A DNA stretch of 64,000 nucleotides from Lysinibacillus pakistanensis (GTDB lineage Bacteria > Bacillota > Bacilli > Bacillales_A > Planococcaceae): NCBI RefSeq assembly GCF_030123245.1, contig NZ_CP126101.1, positions 2,788,501-2,852,500 on the forward strand, written 5' to 3'. The notes under the pieces are model-generated. The model was not told the DNA's origin, made no database searches, and was given only the letters and a program-made list of their open reading frames with translations. Numbering within the stretch: the stretch's first letter is position 1; every line of letters begins with the position of its first letter. The position numbers and the translations under genes were made by a program. Below are positions 1 to 8,057 of the stretch, one piece after another.

Positions 1-1000
1 ATGACAGACCATTTTGCTGAACTGCTTTATAGTCGTCTTCTCCATAAGCAGGTGCTATATGCACGATACCTGTTCCACTATGCTCCGTCACATAATCGGC
101 TAGTACAACAATATGCCCTTTCTCAACTGTAACGTATGAAAAAGGTGGAATGTAGGACACACCCTCAAATTCATGACCAAAATGCTCACTTAGCACTTCT
201 ACAGGCTCAGCAAAAACTTTGCTGACAAGCGATTTTGCTAGAATATACACCTTTTCTTCCTGCTTTACACGTACATACGTAAGTTTTGGGTTCATCGCCA
301 ATGCAACATTAGCAGGCAATGTCCACGGTGTTGTTGTCCAACCAAGAAAATATTCATCCTTCCCCTTAATTTTAAACATCGCAGTTACAGATAAATCCTT
401 TACATCTTTATAGCCCTGTGCCACTTCATGAGAGCTTAACGATGTTTGACAACTAGGGCAATATGGCGACACGCGATGACCTTTATATAAAAGCTTTTCC
501 TTGTGTACATGGCTTAAAATATGCCATATGGATTCGATATAGTCATTACTTAGTGTTAAATAGGGATCATCCATATCAATCCAATAACCTAGTTGCTCTG
601 TAAAGGACCGCCATTTCTTTTCATAAGTAAAGACACTTCCCTTACATTCCTGAATAAATTGTTCAACACCATATTTCTCAATTTCTTGTTTCCCAGAGAT
701 ACCTAGCTTTTTTTCTACCCCTAATTCTACAGGTAAACCATGTGTATCCCATCCCGCTTTACGTTCAACGAAATAGCCCTGCATGGTTTTATAGCGAGCA
801 ACGACATCTTTAATCGTTCTACCAAAGGCGTGACCTACATGGGGTAATCCATTAGCTGTTGGTGGCCCTTCGTAAAATACAAATGGCTTATTGCCAGAAC
901 GATTTGCAACAGTAGCCTGGAATGTCCCTTCTTGCTCCCATAATGCACGAACCCTTAATTCCCTTTCAACAGTTGTTTCTTTTTTCTCTTCCACCTGCAT
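1..1000 (-). CDS. ileS: Isoleucyl-tRNA synthetase, type 2 (N-terminal part; runs off the window)
   Basis: Class I aminoacyl-tRNA synthetase that charges tRNA-Ile in the cytoplasm. The visible 333 residues start at ATG 1000 behind TAGGAGGAATTCAT. They hold the [14 protein letters not shown] stretch (HIGH-type ATP-binding motif), [10 protein letters not shown], and a CPSC zinc-type pair in the region before the editing insertion. The [11 protein letters not shown] form and the [21 protein letters not shown] block match the eukaryote-like type 2 IleRS of the B. cereus group rather than B. subtilis IleS (PYANGDIHMGHA). Type 2 enzymes are known for low mupirocin sensitivity; applying that here is inference. 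The upstream T-box supports the Ile assignment independently. The C-terminal KMSKS half lies outside the window. Confidence 0.95.
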   Translation of the reverse strand, partial: MQVEEKKETTVERELRVRALWEQEGTFQATVANRSGNKPFVFYEGPPTANGLPHVGHAFGRTIKDVVARYKTMQGYFVERKAGWDTHGLPVELGVEKKLGISGKQEIEKYGVEQFIQECKGSVFTYEKKWRSFTEQLGYWIDMDDPYLTLSNDYIESIWHILSHVHKEKLLYKGHRVSPYCPSCQTSLSSHEVAQGYKDVKDLSVTAMFKIKGKDEYFLGWTTTPWTLPANVALAMNPKLTYVRVKQEEKVYILAKSLVSKVFAEPVEVLSEHFGHEFEGVSYIPPFSYVTVEKGHIVVLADYVTEHSGTGIVHIAPAYGEDDYKAVQQNGLS

Positions 1001-1041
1001 ATGAATTCCTCCTATACAATCCATTTGTATAAAAGGCATAC

Positions 1042-1073
1042 AAAAAACCCCGTCCCAAGCAAGGGACGGGGTT
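1042..1073 (-). terminator. T-box intrinsic terminator
   Basis: Arms ACCCCGTCCC and GGGACGGGGT around a 6-nt loop, followed on the minus strand by a T run. It lies immediately after the T-box sequence and about 40 bp before the ileS start, so it is the regulated terminator. Confidence 0.93.
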
Positions 1074-1275
1074 AACCGCGAATACCACCCTAATTCTATT
1101 GATACATCGTTCAATAGCACTCAGCAACGTACAATCATACGTGTTCTTTTTAACGGTAGACACCCGGATTAACCTACTATGTTCGGCCAATCTTCTCAGA
1201 GAGGATTTTCATGTAACACTTGCACACCGACTTTCACCATAAATGTCGGCTCTCTGTAGAACATAATGAAACATT
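1042..1275 (-). promoter_or_regulatory. T-box riboswitch (Ile specifier) upstream of ileS
   Basis: The minus strand shows the conserved T-box AGGGTGGTATTCGCGG at 1091-1076, directly followed by a terminator. Upstream is a Stem I with GGTGAAAG and the specifier-loop context GAAAATCCTCTCTGAGA, in which ATC (1206-1204) is an isoleucine codon. Uncharged tRNA-Ile is expected to pair with the specifier and with the antiterminator bulge, allowing readthrough into ileS. Specifier and downstream gene agree. Confidence 0.93.
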
Positions 1276-1289
1276 ACTCTTTCTCATCA

Positions 1290-1702
1290 ACGAATTTGTA
1301 TGCTTTTATTGTCATTCATCTTAACAAAGTAATTTTTGACTGTCAACAATTTCAAAATCCTTAGAATGCATTTAGACATACCCCAATGCTTGCTATAAAG
1401 TACTGTATGCTGGGGTTTGCTACTTGTTTGGATAAAAAAGCTTTTTAAAAATGTTTTACAATTAAATAATAATATTCTGTGATGCTGCTCATCAAGCTGT
1501 GCCTGCCTTTCTGATAAAGGGGTTGGAATTTGTTGTAAATTAAGATCATTCACGGCAAAAACGGGGCTACTAGCCTTTAAATTAGTTCCTCTCTCAGCAT
1601 ACTATCTAATCTGCTAATATGTATTATCATTGATTGTATAAGTTGGGCATGCTCCTCCGATTGCTTTATTTTCCAACCATTTTTTATAGCCTTAATTTCT
1701 CA
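1290..1702. other. Intergenic, no convincing gene
   Basis: An 88-codon frame on the minus strand lacks a ribosome binding site and family features, so I leave it uncalled. A minus-strand open stretch (about 1578-1699) continues in frame after the tandem stops of the next gene but has no convincing start. It may be a decayed tail. Confidence 0.4.
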
Positions 1703-2107
1703 TTATTCTTGATTCAAATGCCATAAATTTTTTAATGGTATATCTGCTAATTTATAACCATATTTCTGTAACAACAATCGATCTACTGCAATTTCAGGTT
1801 GCTCCAAATAAAATTTAACGACTACGTTACAATGGGCAAGTGCTAAATGATCTGTGAAACGCTTAACATAATCATCTAAAACTTCTATATGTTCCTCTTT
1901 TACGCTGATTTCAGAAAAAATGCTCACTGATACATAGTTTGTCCGTTGAATATCTTCATCAATGATAGCATCTGGCAAATCTAATTCCTCAATTGACGCC
2001 TTCCTTCTTTCATCCACAATGACTAAGTAGTAATGTATTTGCTCAATACGGATTGACCAGATTTCCAAATCAGTCAAGCGCACAATCCGTTCAAAATAAT
2101 CAATCAT
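1703..2107 (-). CDS. Hypothetical protein, 134 aa
   Basis: I do not recognise the family. I chose ATG 2107 (MIDYFERIVRL) because AGGAG lies 9 nt upstream and the start overlaps the stop of the preceding gene (ATGATTGA), which indicates translational coupling. The protein is soluble and mixed alpha/beta in appearance, acidic in the middle (residues 40-60), with no signal peptide, membrane segment or cysteine cluster. It ends in tandem stops TAA TGA. It is the last gene of a three-frame cluster with two membrane segments upstream, so it may work with that membrane protein; that is inference. Confidence 0.7.
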   Translation of the reverse strand: MIDYFERIVRLTDLEIWSIRIEQIHYYLVIVDERRKASIEELDLPDAIIDEDIQRTNYVSVSIFSEISVKEEHIEVLDDYVKRFTDHLALAHCNVVVKFYLEQPEIAVDRLLLQKYGYKLADIPLKNLWHLNQE

Positions 2108-2492
2108 TCTCTGTACTCCTATCAGCATCCATTGTATAACTTTCTCCATAAATGCCATCTAGCTTCCACCCATCGTATAACCTTACATAAGTGAATTCCT
2201 TCTGTGCCCTATTGTCTATCGTCACAATTACCTTGCTTCTCCACGGTAAGGTTAATGCCCGTTCTTGTCCACCTCTCACTTTTTCTATTTGATCTGATAA
2301 ACCTAGTAATGTAGCTGGGGTTATTGTATGTTCGATTAAATAAAGCTGACGGTCAGTGCTATCCTCAACATCCTGCATTACTTGCTGATGGAAGACAATG
2401 ACTTTTTTATTGGTTTCAAACATACCTATAAACACTATAAAGATGCTAATGATTGTGAGTGTTCCTATCCAGTACAATCCAAAAGATATCAC
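2100..2492 (-). CDS. Membrane-anchored hypothetical protein, probably the C-terminal part of a frameshifted gene
   Basis: 130 residues from a GTG start with no good ribosome binding site. It opens with one hydrophobic segment (about residues 5-23), followed by a polar domain of about 100 residues with a basic region around 70-85. The reading frame overlaps the previous frame by 47 nt. At the overlap there is an imperfect 13-bp tandem duplication; removing one copy fuses both frames into a continuous protein with three membrane segments. I therefore read this as the second half of one gene. If it is translated separately it would depend on coupling. Function unknown. Confidence 0.5.
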   Translation of the reverse strand: MISFGLYWIGTLTIISIFIVFIGMFETNKKVIVFHQQVMQDVEDSTDRQLYLIEHTITPATLLGLSDQIEKVRGGQERALTLPWRSKVIVTIDNRAQKEFTYVRLYDGWKLDGIYGESYTMDADRSTEND

Positions 2493-2643
2493 CGAAGGAT
2501 ATCACATAATAAATAGTTAAAAAATTTAATAAGCCTATTGAAGAAAATAGCTGCCGCTTACAATGCTCCAGGTAGTTACTCTTAAAATGTAAAAATAATA
2601 GAGGAATAGTTAACAGAAGTGCGGTTGCAAAATCCATAAGCAT
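2446..2643 (-). pseudogene. N-terminal part of the frameshifted membrane protein gene
   Basis: From ATG 2643 (MLMDFATALL), with GGAGTGAAGG 8 nt upstream, the frame encodes two hydrophobic segments (MDFATALLLTIPLLFLHF and the stretch ending YYVISFG) and then runs out of frame into a hydrophilic tail. An earlier ATG at 2667 is possible but has no ribosome binding site. The next frame picks up exactly where the second membrane segment should continue (VISFGLYWIGT). The 13-bp near-duplication at 2480-2505 is the likely cause of the split. Confidence 0.5.
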
Positions 2644-2732
2644 AAACAAAGCCTTCACTCCCCTCATTCTTTTTTTATATAAAAATGCTGTAATTACTTG
2701 CAATAATTGTACCTTAATTTGCCACAAAAAAC

Positions 2733-2791
2733 AGCTTATTAATAATGATATGCCCCAATTGTGAATTGGGGCATATCACTATTAATAAGCT
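2733..2791. terminator. Long bidirectional hairpin
   Basis: Near-perfect 28-bp arms (AGCTTATTAAT... and ...ATTAATAAGCT) around GTG, with A/T-rich flanks on both sides. It sits between the anti-sigma gene stop and the membrane-protein cluster, where it would end the sigma/anti-sigma transcript. Confidence 0.75.
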
Positions 2792-2800
2792 ATTATTCTA

Positions 2801-3748
2801 TTATTTTTCGATTTTAATTTCATCCAAATTAGCTACAAAGCCATATTTGCCAAGTCGCTCTTGCATACTGTAGGTAACGCTTACCATGTTTCCTACAGTA
2901 ATTTTATCTTTTACTTCATGAAGGGGATACCAAATACCATTTTCTTTTTGATTAATCATTTCTTCATTTGATAAATGTCCAATTAAATCTTTTACTTCCC
3001 CAGAAACAACTAAGAAACGATCTCCTTCAATTGCTACAACATAGCCTGTTTTATATTTTGTGCCAGACACGTACGCATCTTTTGGATCGAGCGAAAATTG
3101 GTATTTTTGCTTTAAATAGGAAATTCTATCAACATATTTTGCAGTAAGATAGTCCATTGCCTCTTTTTTAATACCAAGATAAGCATGTAGGGGGAAGGAA
3201 TTCTCATATCTCTTTTGATAATCTTTAAGTAATTCATTTCTCGCGCTTCCTTTGATATTAAAAGGTTCGATATATTTTTCAACATACTCATCCACTGACA
3301 GCTCTAAATTAGCAAGGTTTTTTTTGAAATGATCATCTTCTAAATTCTGTTTACTCCATAGTCTTTCTTTATCTTCCAACTTATGATTTATGTCAATGCC
3401 CTTACTTAAAGCATATGCATAATAAGCGTCTATCTCTATCATTGTTTGAAAAAATTCATTACGAGATTGTTCACTTTGAGGATTATATGCATTCAACATT
3501 GTGGACATTTCATCTTCATCTAGAATTGGCAGGTCATTTGAAGATAAAAGTAACTTATTATCTAATTGTAATTGTGAATAGAAAAACAACCCTATACATG
3601 CTGTAAAAAAGACGGAAATTACACTATATTGCCACCGCCAAACTCTTTTTTTATTGTCACGTTGTTCTATATGCTGCACAACATTTCCTATAACCCTCTT
3701 TTTACTTTCCGATAAATCCCTTATTACTGTCACATCCACTTTACTCAT
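2801..3748 (-). CDS. Probable anti-sigma factor, single-pass membrane protein
   Basis: 315 residues from ATG 3748 (MSKVDVTVI), whose start overlaps the stop of the ECF sigma gene (ATGAGTAA). A basic cytoplasmic segment of about 40 residues precedes one membrane helix (about 41-58). The remaining 250 residues are a charged, mainly helical domain predicted to lie outside the membrane. This architecture and the overlap with a sigma gene are typical of anti-sigma factors; the sequence lacks the HxxxCxxC zinc motif of ZAS-type anti-sigmas. The role as inhibitor of the adjacent sigma factor is inferred from context. The signal it senses is unknown. Confidence 0.7.
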   Translation of the reverse strand: MSKVDVTVIRDLSESKKRVIGNVVQHIEQRDNKKRVWRWQYSVISVFFTACIGLFFYSQLQLDNKLLLSSNDLPILDEDEMSTMLNAYNPQSEQSRNEFFQTMIEIDAYYAYALSKGIDINHKLEDKERLWSKQNLEDDHFKKNLANLELSVDEYVEKYIEPFNIKGSARNELLKDYQKRYENSFPLHAYLGIKKEAMDYLTAKYVDRISYLKQKYQFSLDPKDAYVSGTKYKTGYVVAIEGDRFLVVSGEVKDLIGHLSNEEMINQKENGIWYPLHEVKDKITVGNMVSVTYSMQERLGKYGFVANLDEIKIEK

Positions 3749-4265
3749 GCAGTAGCACCTCCCACTCAATATGCTGTAGCTTTGGCTTTAATAGCTCTCT
3801 TCCACGACGCAGCCTTGTTTTGACTGTGCTCTCTGGAATACTTAATAACTCGGCAATTTCCATAACAGGTAATTCCTCAAAATAAAAATAAATTAGAACC
3901 TCACGCTGTTTTAATGGTAGAGCTAAAATTGCATTTTCAATTAATGTTTGTTCATCTTGCTGAACAAGCATGTCCCTTCTTATCACAGCTTGCTTCGCAA
4001 AAATTTTCTGTTGCACCTGAATTTTACGGTATGTCCAGCTACGTAAATAATCTTTACTTTTATTGGTGACAAGTTTTGATAAATAAGCCCTCAATTCTCC
4101 ACGTTCTTCGTAGTTTTGTTGATGATCATAAAACTTAATAAATACATCCTGAACGATATCTTCTGCACATTGTAAATCTCTTACATAATAAAAGGCTAGT
4201 CGAATTAGTCTTTCTGTATGCTGTTCCATAATTTTTTCGAGTTCATAAATCTCAAGCAACTTCAC
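3741..4265 (-). CDS. ECF-type RNA polymerase sigma factor
   Basis: 174 residues from GTG 4265 behind AGAGGGGGAG. Region 2 is visible at about residues 14-80 (YYVRDLQCAEDIVQDVFIKF, then a YLSKLVTNKSKDYLR stretch). Region 4 is at about 113-165 (LPLKQREVLIYFYFEEL, then a helix-turn-helix PESTVKTRLRRGRELL). There is no region 3, as expected for group 4 sigma factors. It is cotranscribed with the overlapping anti-sigma gene. Which promoters it reads cannot be told from this window. Confidence 0.92.
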   Translation of the reverse strand: MKLLEIYELEKIMEQHTERLIRLAFYYVRDLQCAEDIVQDVFIKFYDHQQNYEERGELRAYLSKLVTNKSKDYLRSWTYRKIQVQQKIFAKQAVIRRDMLVQQDEQTLIENAILALPLKQREVLIYFYFEELPVMEIAELLSIPESTVKTRLRRGRELLKPKLQHIEWEVLLHE

Positions 4266-4330
4266 TCCCCCTCTCTGCCCTATAAACGGTGCTCACAAGC
4301 TAGAGGTTTGCATTTTTTGAAATTTTTTCT

Positions 4331-4492
4331 CTAAAAAGCTGGCAGTATGATTCCCACCCTCAACTGGTTTCTAGAAGTCTTCTCGGTTACCTGAGCAGGT
4401 TTTTCCCTTACCTCAGCACATTTCTCGGCTACCCGAGCGGTTTTCTCTTCGTCCGCCCCCGGAATTTTTCTTCTTGCCTGTGCAGTTCCCAT
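4331..4492 (-). CDS. Possible 53-aa basic/acidic heptad-repeat peptide
   Basis: ATG 4492, with AGGGAAAG upstream, opens a 53-codon frame starting MGTAQARRKIPG. The middle is four heptads on a 21-bp DNA period: EKTARVA, EKCAEVR, EKPAQVT, EKTSRNQ. It lies between the lrp stop and the sigma gene start on the same strand. The heptads suggest a short coiled coil if translated. It could equally be a noncoding intergenic repeat whose period happens to be a multiple of three. I know no function. Confidence 0.4.
   Translation of the reverse strand: MGTAQARRKIPGADEEKTARVAEKCAEVREKPAQVTEKTSRNQLRVGIILPAF
4388..4472. repeat. 21-bp tandem repeat, 3-4 imperfect units
   Basis: Units start with TACC at 4388, 4409 and 4430 (exact 21-nt spacing): TACCTGAGCAG, TACCTCAGCAC, TACCCGAGCGG. 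Each is followed by a T/C-rich half with CTCGG. A fourth, decayed unit begins near 4451. The local GC content is higher than the surroundings. It underlies the heptads of the mini-ORF above. Confidence 0.75.
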
Positions 4493-4514
4493 AGCCACTT
4501 TCCCTGCTCTATTC

Positions 4515-4961
4515 TTATTTATCTAAATTTTCATTACAAAATGGAGCTATAACTTTCTTTTCTGTTGAAGATAGCACAATATTAGTTGAAGGCGTTCCAT
4601 AAGGCATTGCCTCATCGATAAACCGCTCCAATGTTTCCACTGAATATGTAGCAAGCTTCACAATATAACTAATCTCCCCAGCAACCCGATAACACTCCAA
4701 AACATCTGGGTGGTTATTGCAGAAATCCGAAAGACTTTTACAATCAATCGATTTAAACAAAATAATGGCTTGAATCGTGCGTTTCATTTTTTTTAAATTA
4801 ACTTTTGCTTTATACCCCTCAATCATTCCCTGCTCTTCCAACTTTTTAACACGTTCGATAACAGCTGGAGAGGATAGATGAACGGATGCCGCTAATTCCT
4901 TCATCGAAATTTTGGCATTTCGCTGTAATTGCAATAAAATATCTGTATCTATTTGATCCAT
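4515..4961 (-). CDS. Lrp/AsnC family transcriptional regulator
   Basis: 148 residues from ATG 4961 behind GGTGG. An N-terminal winged helix-turn-helix spans about residues 1-60 (DTDILLQLQRNAKISMKELA; SSPAVIERVKKLEEQGMI). A RAM/AsnC ligand-binding domain follows (about 65-140; GEISYIVKLATYSVETLERF). Lrp-type proteins are octameric DNA binders responding to amino acids. The gene is divergent from a DJ-1/PfpI gene with 141 bp between the starts, so that gene is the first candidate target besides itself. Effector not deducible. Confidence 0.92.
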   Translation of the reverse strand: MDQIDTDILLQLQRNAKISMKELAASVHLSSPAVIERVKKLEEQGMIEGYKAKVNLKKMKRTIQAIILFKSIDCKSLSDFCNNHPDVLECYRVAGEISYIVKLATYSVETLERFIDEAMPYGTPSTNIVLSSTEKKVIAPFCNENLDK

Positions 4962-5102
4962 TGTTATCCACCTTTTTTTATTAATTTGATTTAAGAAAAT
5001 TCCTTATATTATAAACCAGATTCTCATAATTACATTATACAACTTCTGTTCTTGTGAAACCTCGTCCTCTAAAATTAAACGTATAAAGGAGGCATAATCA
5101 GC

Positions 5103-5687
5103 ATGAAAAAAGTTTTATTATTATTAGCAAATGGGTTTGAGGCTGTTGAAGCGAGTGTTTTTACAGATGTACTAGGCTGGAATAAATGGGAGGGTGATGG
5201 ATCAACAGAAGTAGTGACTGTCGGTTTACATCCACAACTGCAATGTACATGGAATTTTAACGTAGTCCCAGAAAAATTACTTCATGAAGTTTCATTAGAG
5301 GAATTTGATGCTCTTGCCATCCCCGGAGGCTTTGAGGAGGCGGGTTTTTATACAGATGCCTTCAGTCAAGAATTTCAAGAAGTTGTCCATCACTTTGATG
5401 AACATAAAAAACCAATTGCTACGGTTTGTGTGGCCTCACTTATTTTAGGCCATAGTGGCATTCTACAAAACCGAAGAGCTACGACCTATAATCATCCAAC
5501 AAGTAAACGTTTAGCACAGCTCCAATCCTATGGTGCAGACATTGTCAACGAGCGAATTGTTCAAAATGAACATATTATTACTTCATCCAATCCAGGTACT
5601 GCATTCGAGGTAGCTTTCTCCTTACTTGAAAAGTTGACATCAATTGTTAACACAAGGAAAGTAAAAGATTTAATGGGTTTTAAATAA
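5103..5687 (+). CDS. DJ-1/PfpI (ThiJ) family protein
   Basis: 194 residues, start ATG 5103 after AAAGGAGG. It has the flavodoxin-like class I glutamine amidotransferase fold: an acidic residue in NGFEAVEA (E13/E16), PGGFEE at about 74-79, and the nucleophile elbow TVCVAS with Cys109. Family members include deglycase/glyoxalase-type enzymes and stress chaperones; the activity of this one cannot be fixed from sequence. Single-gene unit, divergent from an Lrp regulator and closed by a strong terminator. Confidence 0.88.
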   Translation: MKKVLLLLANGFEAVEASVFTDVLGWNKWEGDGSTEVVTVGLHPQLQCTWNFNVVPEKLLHEVSLEEFDALAIPGGFEEAGFYTDAFSQEFQEVVHHFDEHKKPIATVCVASLILGHSGILQNRRATTYNHPTSKRLAQLQSYGADIVNERIVQNEHIITSSNPGTAFEVAFSLLEKLTSIVNTRKVKDLMGFK

Positions 5688-5700
5688 TAGTAAGTCACCA

Positions 5701-5739
5701 AGAATCACCGTTGAAAAATTTACGGTGATTCTCTTTTTT
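5701..5739 (+). terminator. Intrinsic terminator of the DJ-1/PfpI gene
   Basis: AGAATCACCGT / ACGGTGATTCT arms with a 9-10-nt loop and a TCTTTTTTG tract, 14 bp after the stop codon. Confidence 0.92.
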
Positions 5740-6206
5740 GTTTAAAACATAATCATTACTACCATATCGTCATCATCACTACCTATATGGCATTCGAGAA
5801 TAATTCATTGTAGCCCTCATAATAAGTTTTGCCTTTAATGGAACACAATTTAAACAAGGTATTCTTGTCTATGGAGAAAAATTACCATGTAACCAAAAAT
5901 GCTCACATATCCTAACACATTCAATCAAATAGCCATTTTATTTACTTTCTCTGCAATAATTACATAACAAAATTAATAAATTTGAAATATGGATACGTTA
6001 AGTAAAATAGTAGCGCTTATTTTTATTCCTAGTACAATTAAAGAAAGGTTTAAACAACTGCTTGCCAAAAATCCAAAGGTTGAAATGCTGGATTATGTAT
6101 ATTCCATTTATTAAGAGGATAAATAATTATTAAACTTGAGGAAAAGAGATTCATTAAGTGGACTTGTATTGTTATGTACATTTACACATCAGGGCAACCC
6201 TTCTAA
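5740..6206. other. Intergenic region with small decayed frames
   Basis: The longest sensible frame is a 41-codon plus-strand ORF at 5989-6114 (MDTLSKIVALIF..., ending LDYVYSIY). It has no ribosome binding site and reads like the tail of a lost gene. Nothing else is supported. Confidence 0.35.
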
Positions 6207-6211
6207 ACAAC

Positions 6212-6252
6212 ATAGCCACCTAGCACCGATTAAGTCGATACTAAGTGGCTAT
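6212..6252. terminator. Hairpin downstream of the SLH gene
   Basis: Arms ATAGCCACCTAG and CTAAGTGGCTAT with an inner CGA/TCG pair, about 70 bp beyond the stop of the minus-strand SLH gene. The T tract is weak, so terminator function is probable rather than certain. Confidence 0.5.
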
Positions 6253-6321
6253 ATATTTTCTATCATTCATGATAGGGAATAATCCACTACCATCCGCTTT
6301 ACAGTTTCACTGCATCCAATT

Positions 6322-7866
6322 TTATTTATTAATTGAAGAAACTAGTTCCATTTCTTTTGCTGATAATTCTGATAAATCCTTCGCATTTTTCAGCACATCT
6401 TGTGGGATAGTAATTGTAGTCAGTGTATTAAATGCATCATATTTGATGGCTGATTTTTGGTCAACTTTTATTTTTACATCTGCCATATTCATTGCTAAAG
6501 TCATATCAATTTCAATATTTTTCATATCAAATGTCTTTTTATCAATCGTTAATTGATATTTTATATTGTCAAATGACATATTATTCAATGAAGCTAAAAT
6601 TTCATCTGTTCCTACCTGTACTTCCGCTGTATCTTTTGTTGCTGTTTCTCCTGCCTGTACTTCTGCTGTATCTTTTGTAGCTGTTGCCGCCCCTGTTTCC
6701 AACATTGGTAATAGAGATGAAATTTGGTCTTTAATTAGTTTTGTAAACTTTTCACCATCTGCATTTAATGTCAAAACATAGGCATTATCTGTTTCTTTTA
6801 ATGTAAAGTCTTTTGCAAATTCTTTTAGCATTTCAAGCTGATCAGCTGCACTTGCTTGCACGCCCGCTTGTTCAAGCATTGCATCATACATATCAGTTGG
6901 GAACTTAAGCCAAGCGCTTTGTGTTGCCTCATACATATACATTCCATCTTTAGCTGTCATGTACATTTTTATTGGCATTTCCATTTTTTCGCCGCTTTCA
7001 AGCTCTGTCATAGCAACTGTTCCCTCTACGAAAAATTGCATTGGATCAACCACTACATCCATTGACATTTTGCTAGATGTGTTTGTTTTGATTGTTTCCT
7101 TTCCATCATTCACTTGTATTGCCTGTGTCATCGTCATGCTAGCTTTCATGCTCTTCACATCTTGTTGTTTAGCTAGTGCCTTATTAAATACTTCTTCTAA
7201 TGTTAAAGCGCTTGGCTGTGGTGTTGATGGCGTTGATGGCGTTGATGTTGCTGCCAATGTATTGACAATTAAAGTAGCTAATTGACCACGTGTTACTTTT
7301 TCATTGACACCGTATTCTGTAGCAGAAACCCCTGTTGAAATTCCTGCCTCATATAGTGCTGTCACAGCATTAGCATAGGAGCTACCCTCTGGAACATCCA
7401 CAAACGGACTTTTACCTTTTGCATCTAAGTCTAATGCTCGTGCAATCATCACAGCTATTTGTCCACGAGTCACAGTTTCAGAAGGACGGAATGTATGATC
7501 ATCATACCCCTTCACCACACCAGTTGCTGTTAATTTCTTAATAGCATTGTAATATTCGTTTGATTTGTTAAGATCTTTAAAGTTTTGTTTTTCTACAGAA
7601 GCTGTATCCGCTGTCGCAAGTCCAAAAGCATTGACAAGTATTTTGGCAACTTGACCACGTGTTACAGCTTGTGAAGGTTTAAATGTACCATCACTATAAC
7701 CATGTAAAACACCTGCTGTATAAAGTGAAGAAATTCCTTCAAAATGTGGGTGGTCTTCGCTTACATCTGAAAAAGGGCTTGCCGCTGATGCAGGTACCGC
7801 TGCTACCGCTGTTACTGCTAATGCAACTGCAGTTGTTGTATACAATTTTCTTTTCTTATTTTTCAT
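6322..7866 (-). CDS. SLH-domain cell-surface protein with a DUF6612/LppX-like domain
   Basis: 514 residues from ATG 7866 (GAGGAGATCATAAG upstream). A signal peptide spans about 1-29 (MKNKKRKLY, hydrophobic Ala/Val core, PASA-A). Three SLH domains follow (about 30-210), each with a G(Y/V)SDGTFKPS or TRGQ(V/I/L)A core; these bind pyruvylated secondary wall polymer. After a Ser/Thr/Pro linker (about 212-225), the C-terminal part resembles the DUF6612/LppX-type beta-barrel found in Bacillota lipoproteins. It is Met-rich in TAKDGMYMYE-type strands and likely binds a hydrophobic ligand. A 13-residue unit ATKDTAEVQ(A/V)G(E) is tandemly duplicated near residue 415-440. A lone gene with its own promoter region and downstream hairpin. 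Confidence 0.88.
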   Translation of the reverse strand: MKNKKRKLYTTTAVALAVTAVAAVPASAASPFSDVSEDHPHFEGISSLYTAGVLHGYSDGTFKPSQAVTRGQVAKILVNAFGLATADTASVEKQNFKDLNKSNEYYNAIKKLTATGVVKGYDDHTFRPSETVTRGQIAVMIARALDLDAKGKSPFVDVPEGSSYANAVTALYEAGISTGVSATEYGVNEKVTRGQLATLIVNTLAATSTPSTPSTPQPSALTLEEVFNKALAKQQDVKSMKASMTMTQAIQVNDGKETIKTNTSSKMSMDVVVDPMQFFVEGTVAMTELESGEKMEMPIKMYMTAKDGMYMYEATQSAWLKFPTDMYDAMLEQAGVQASAADQLEMLKEFAKDFTLKETDNAYVLTLNADGEKFTKLIKDQISSLLPMLETGAATATKDTAEVQAGETATKDTAEVQVGTDEILASLNNMSFDNIKYQLTIDKKTFDMKNIEIDMTLAMNMADVKIKVDQKSAIKYDAFNTLTTITIPQDVLKNAKDLSELSAKEMELVSSINK

Positions 7867-8014
7867 CTTATGATCTCCTCTACTAATTCCGTTATGTATG
7901 TATAACATTATTAATTATAAACAAATTTATGATAGATTGCTATATGTTGGAGCAATTTGAATAATTAATATTTATAGTTGTAGATAATTTGTAAACTTTT
8001 AAGCTTTTGGAAAT

Positions 8015-8050
8015 ACAAAAAAACCGACCTCCAAGGAGATCGGTTTTTTT
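8015..8050 (-). terminator. Intrinsic terminator of aconitase
   Basis: Arms AACCGAcCTCC / GGAGaTCGGTT flanked by A and T runs on both sides, 10 bp beyond the acnA stop. It may also block transcription in the opposite direction. Confidence 0.93.
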
Positions 8051-8057
8051 AAAATGA

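Noticed and set aside
1287..1553. 88-codon minus-strand frame
   Set aside because: No ribosome binding site, no family motif; overlaps the leader region upstream of the ileS T-box.
4388..4472. CRISPR array
   Set aside because: The 21-bp units are directly adjacent with no spacers and no cas genes are present.
6245..7285. Plus-strand frames over the SLH gene
   Set aside because: Antisense shadows of a gene with clear signal peptide and SLH domains.
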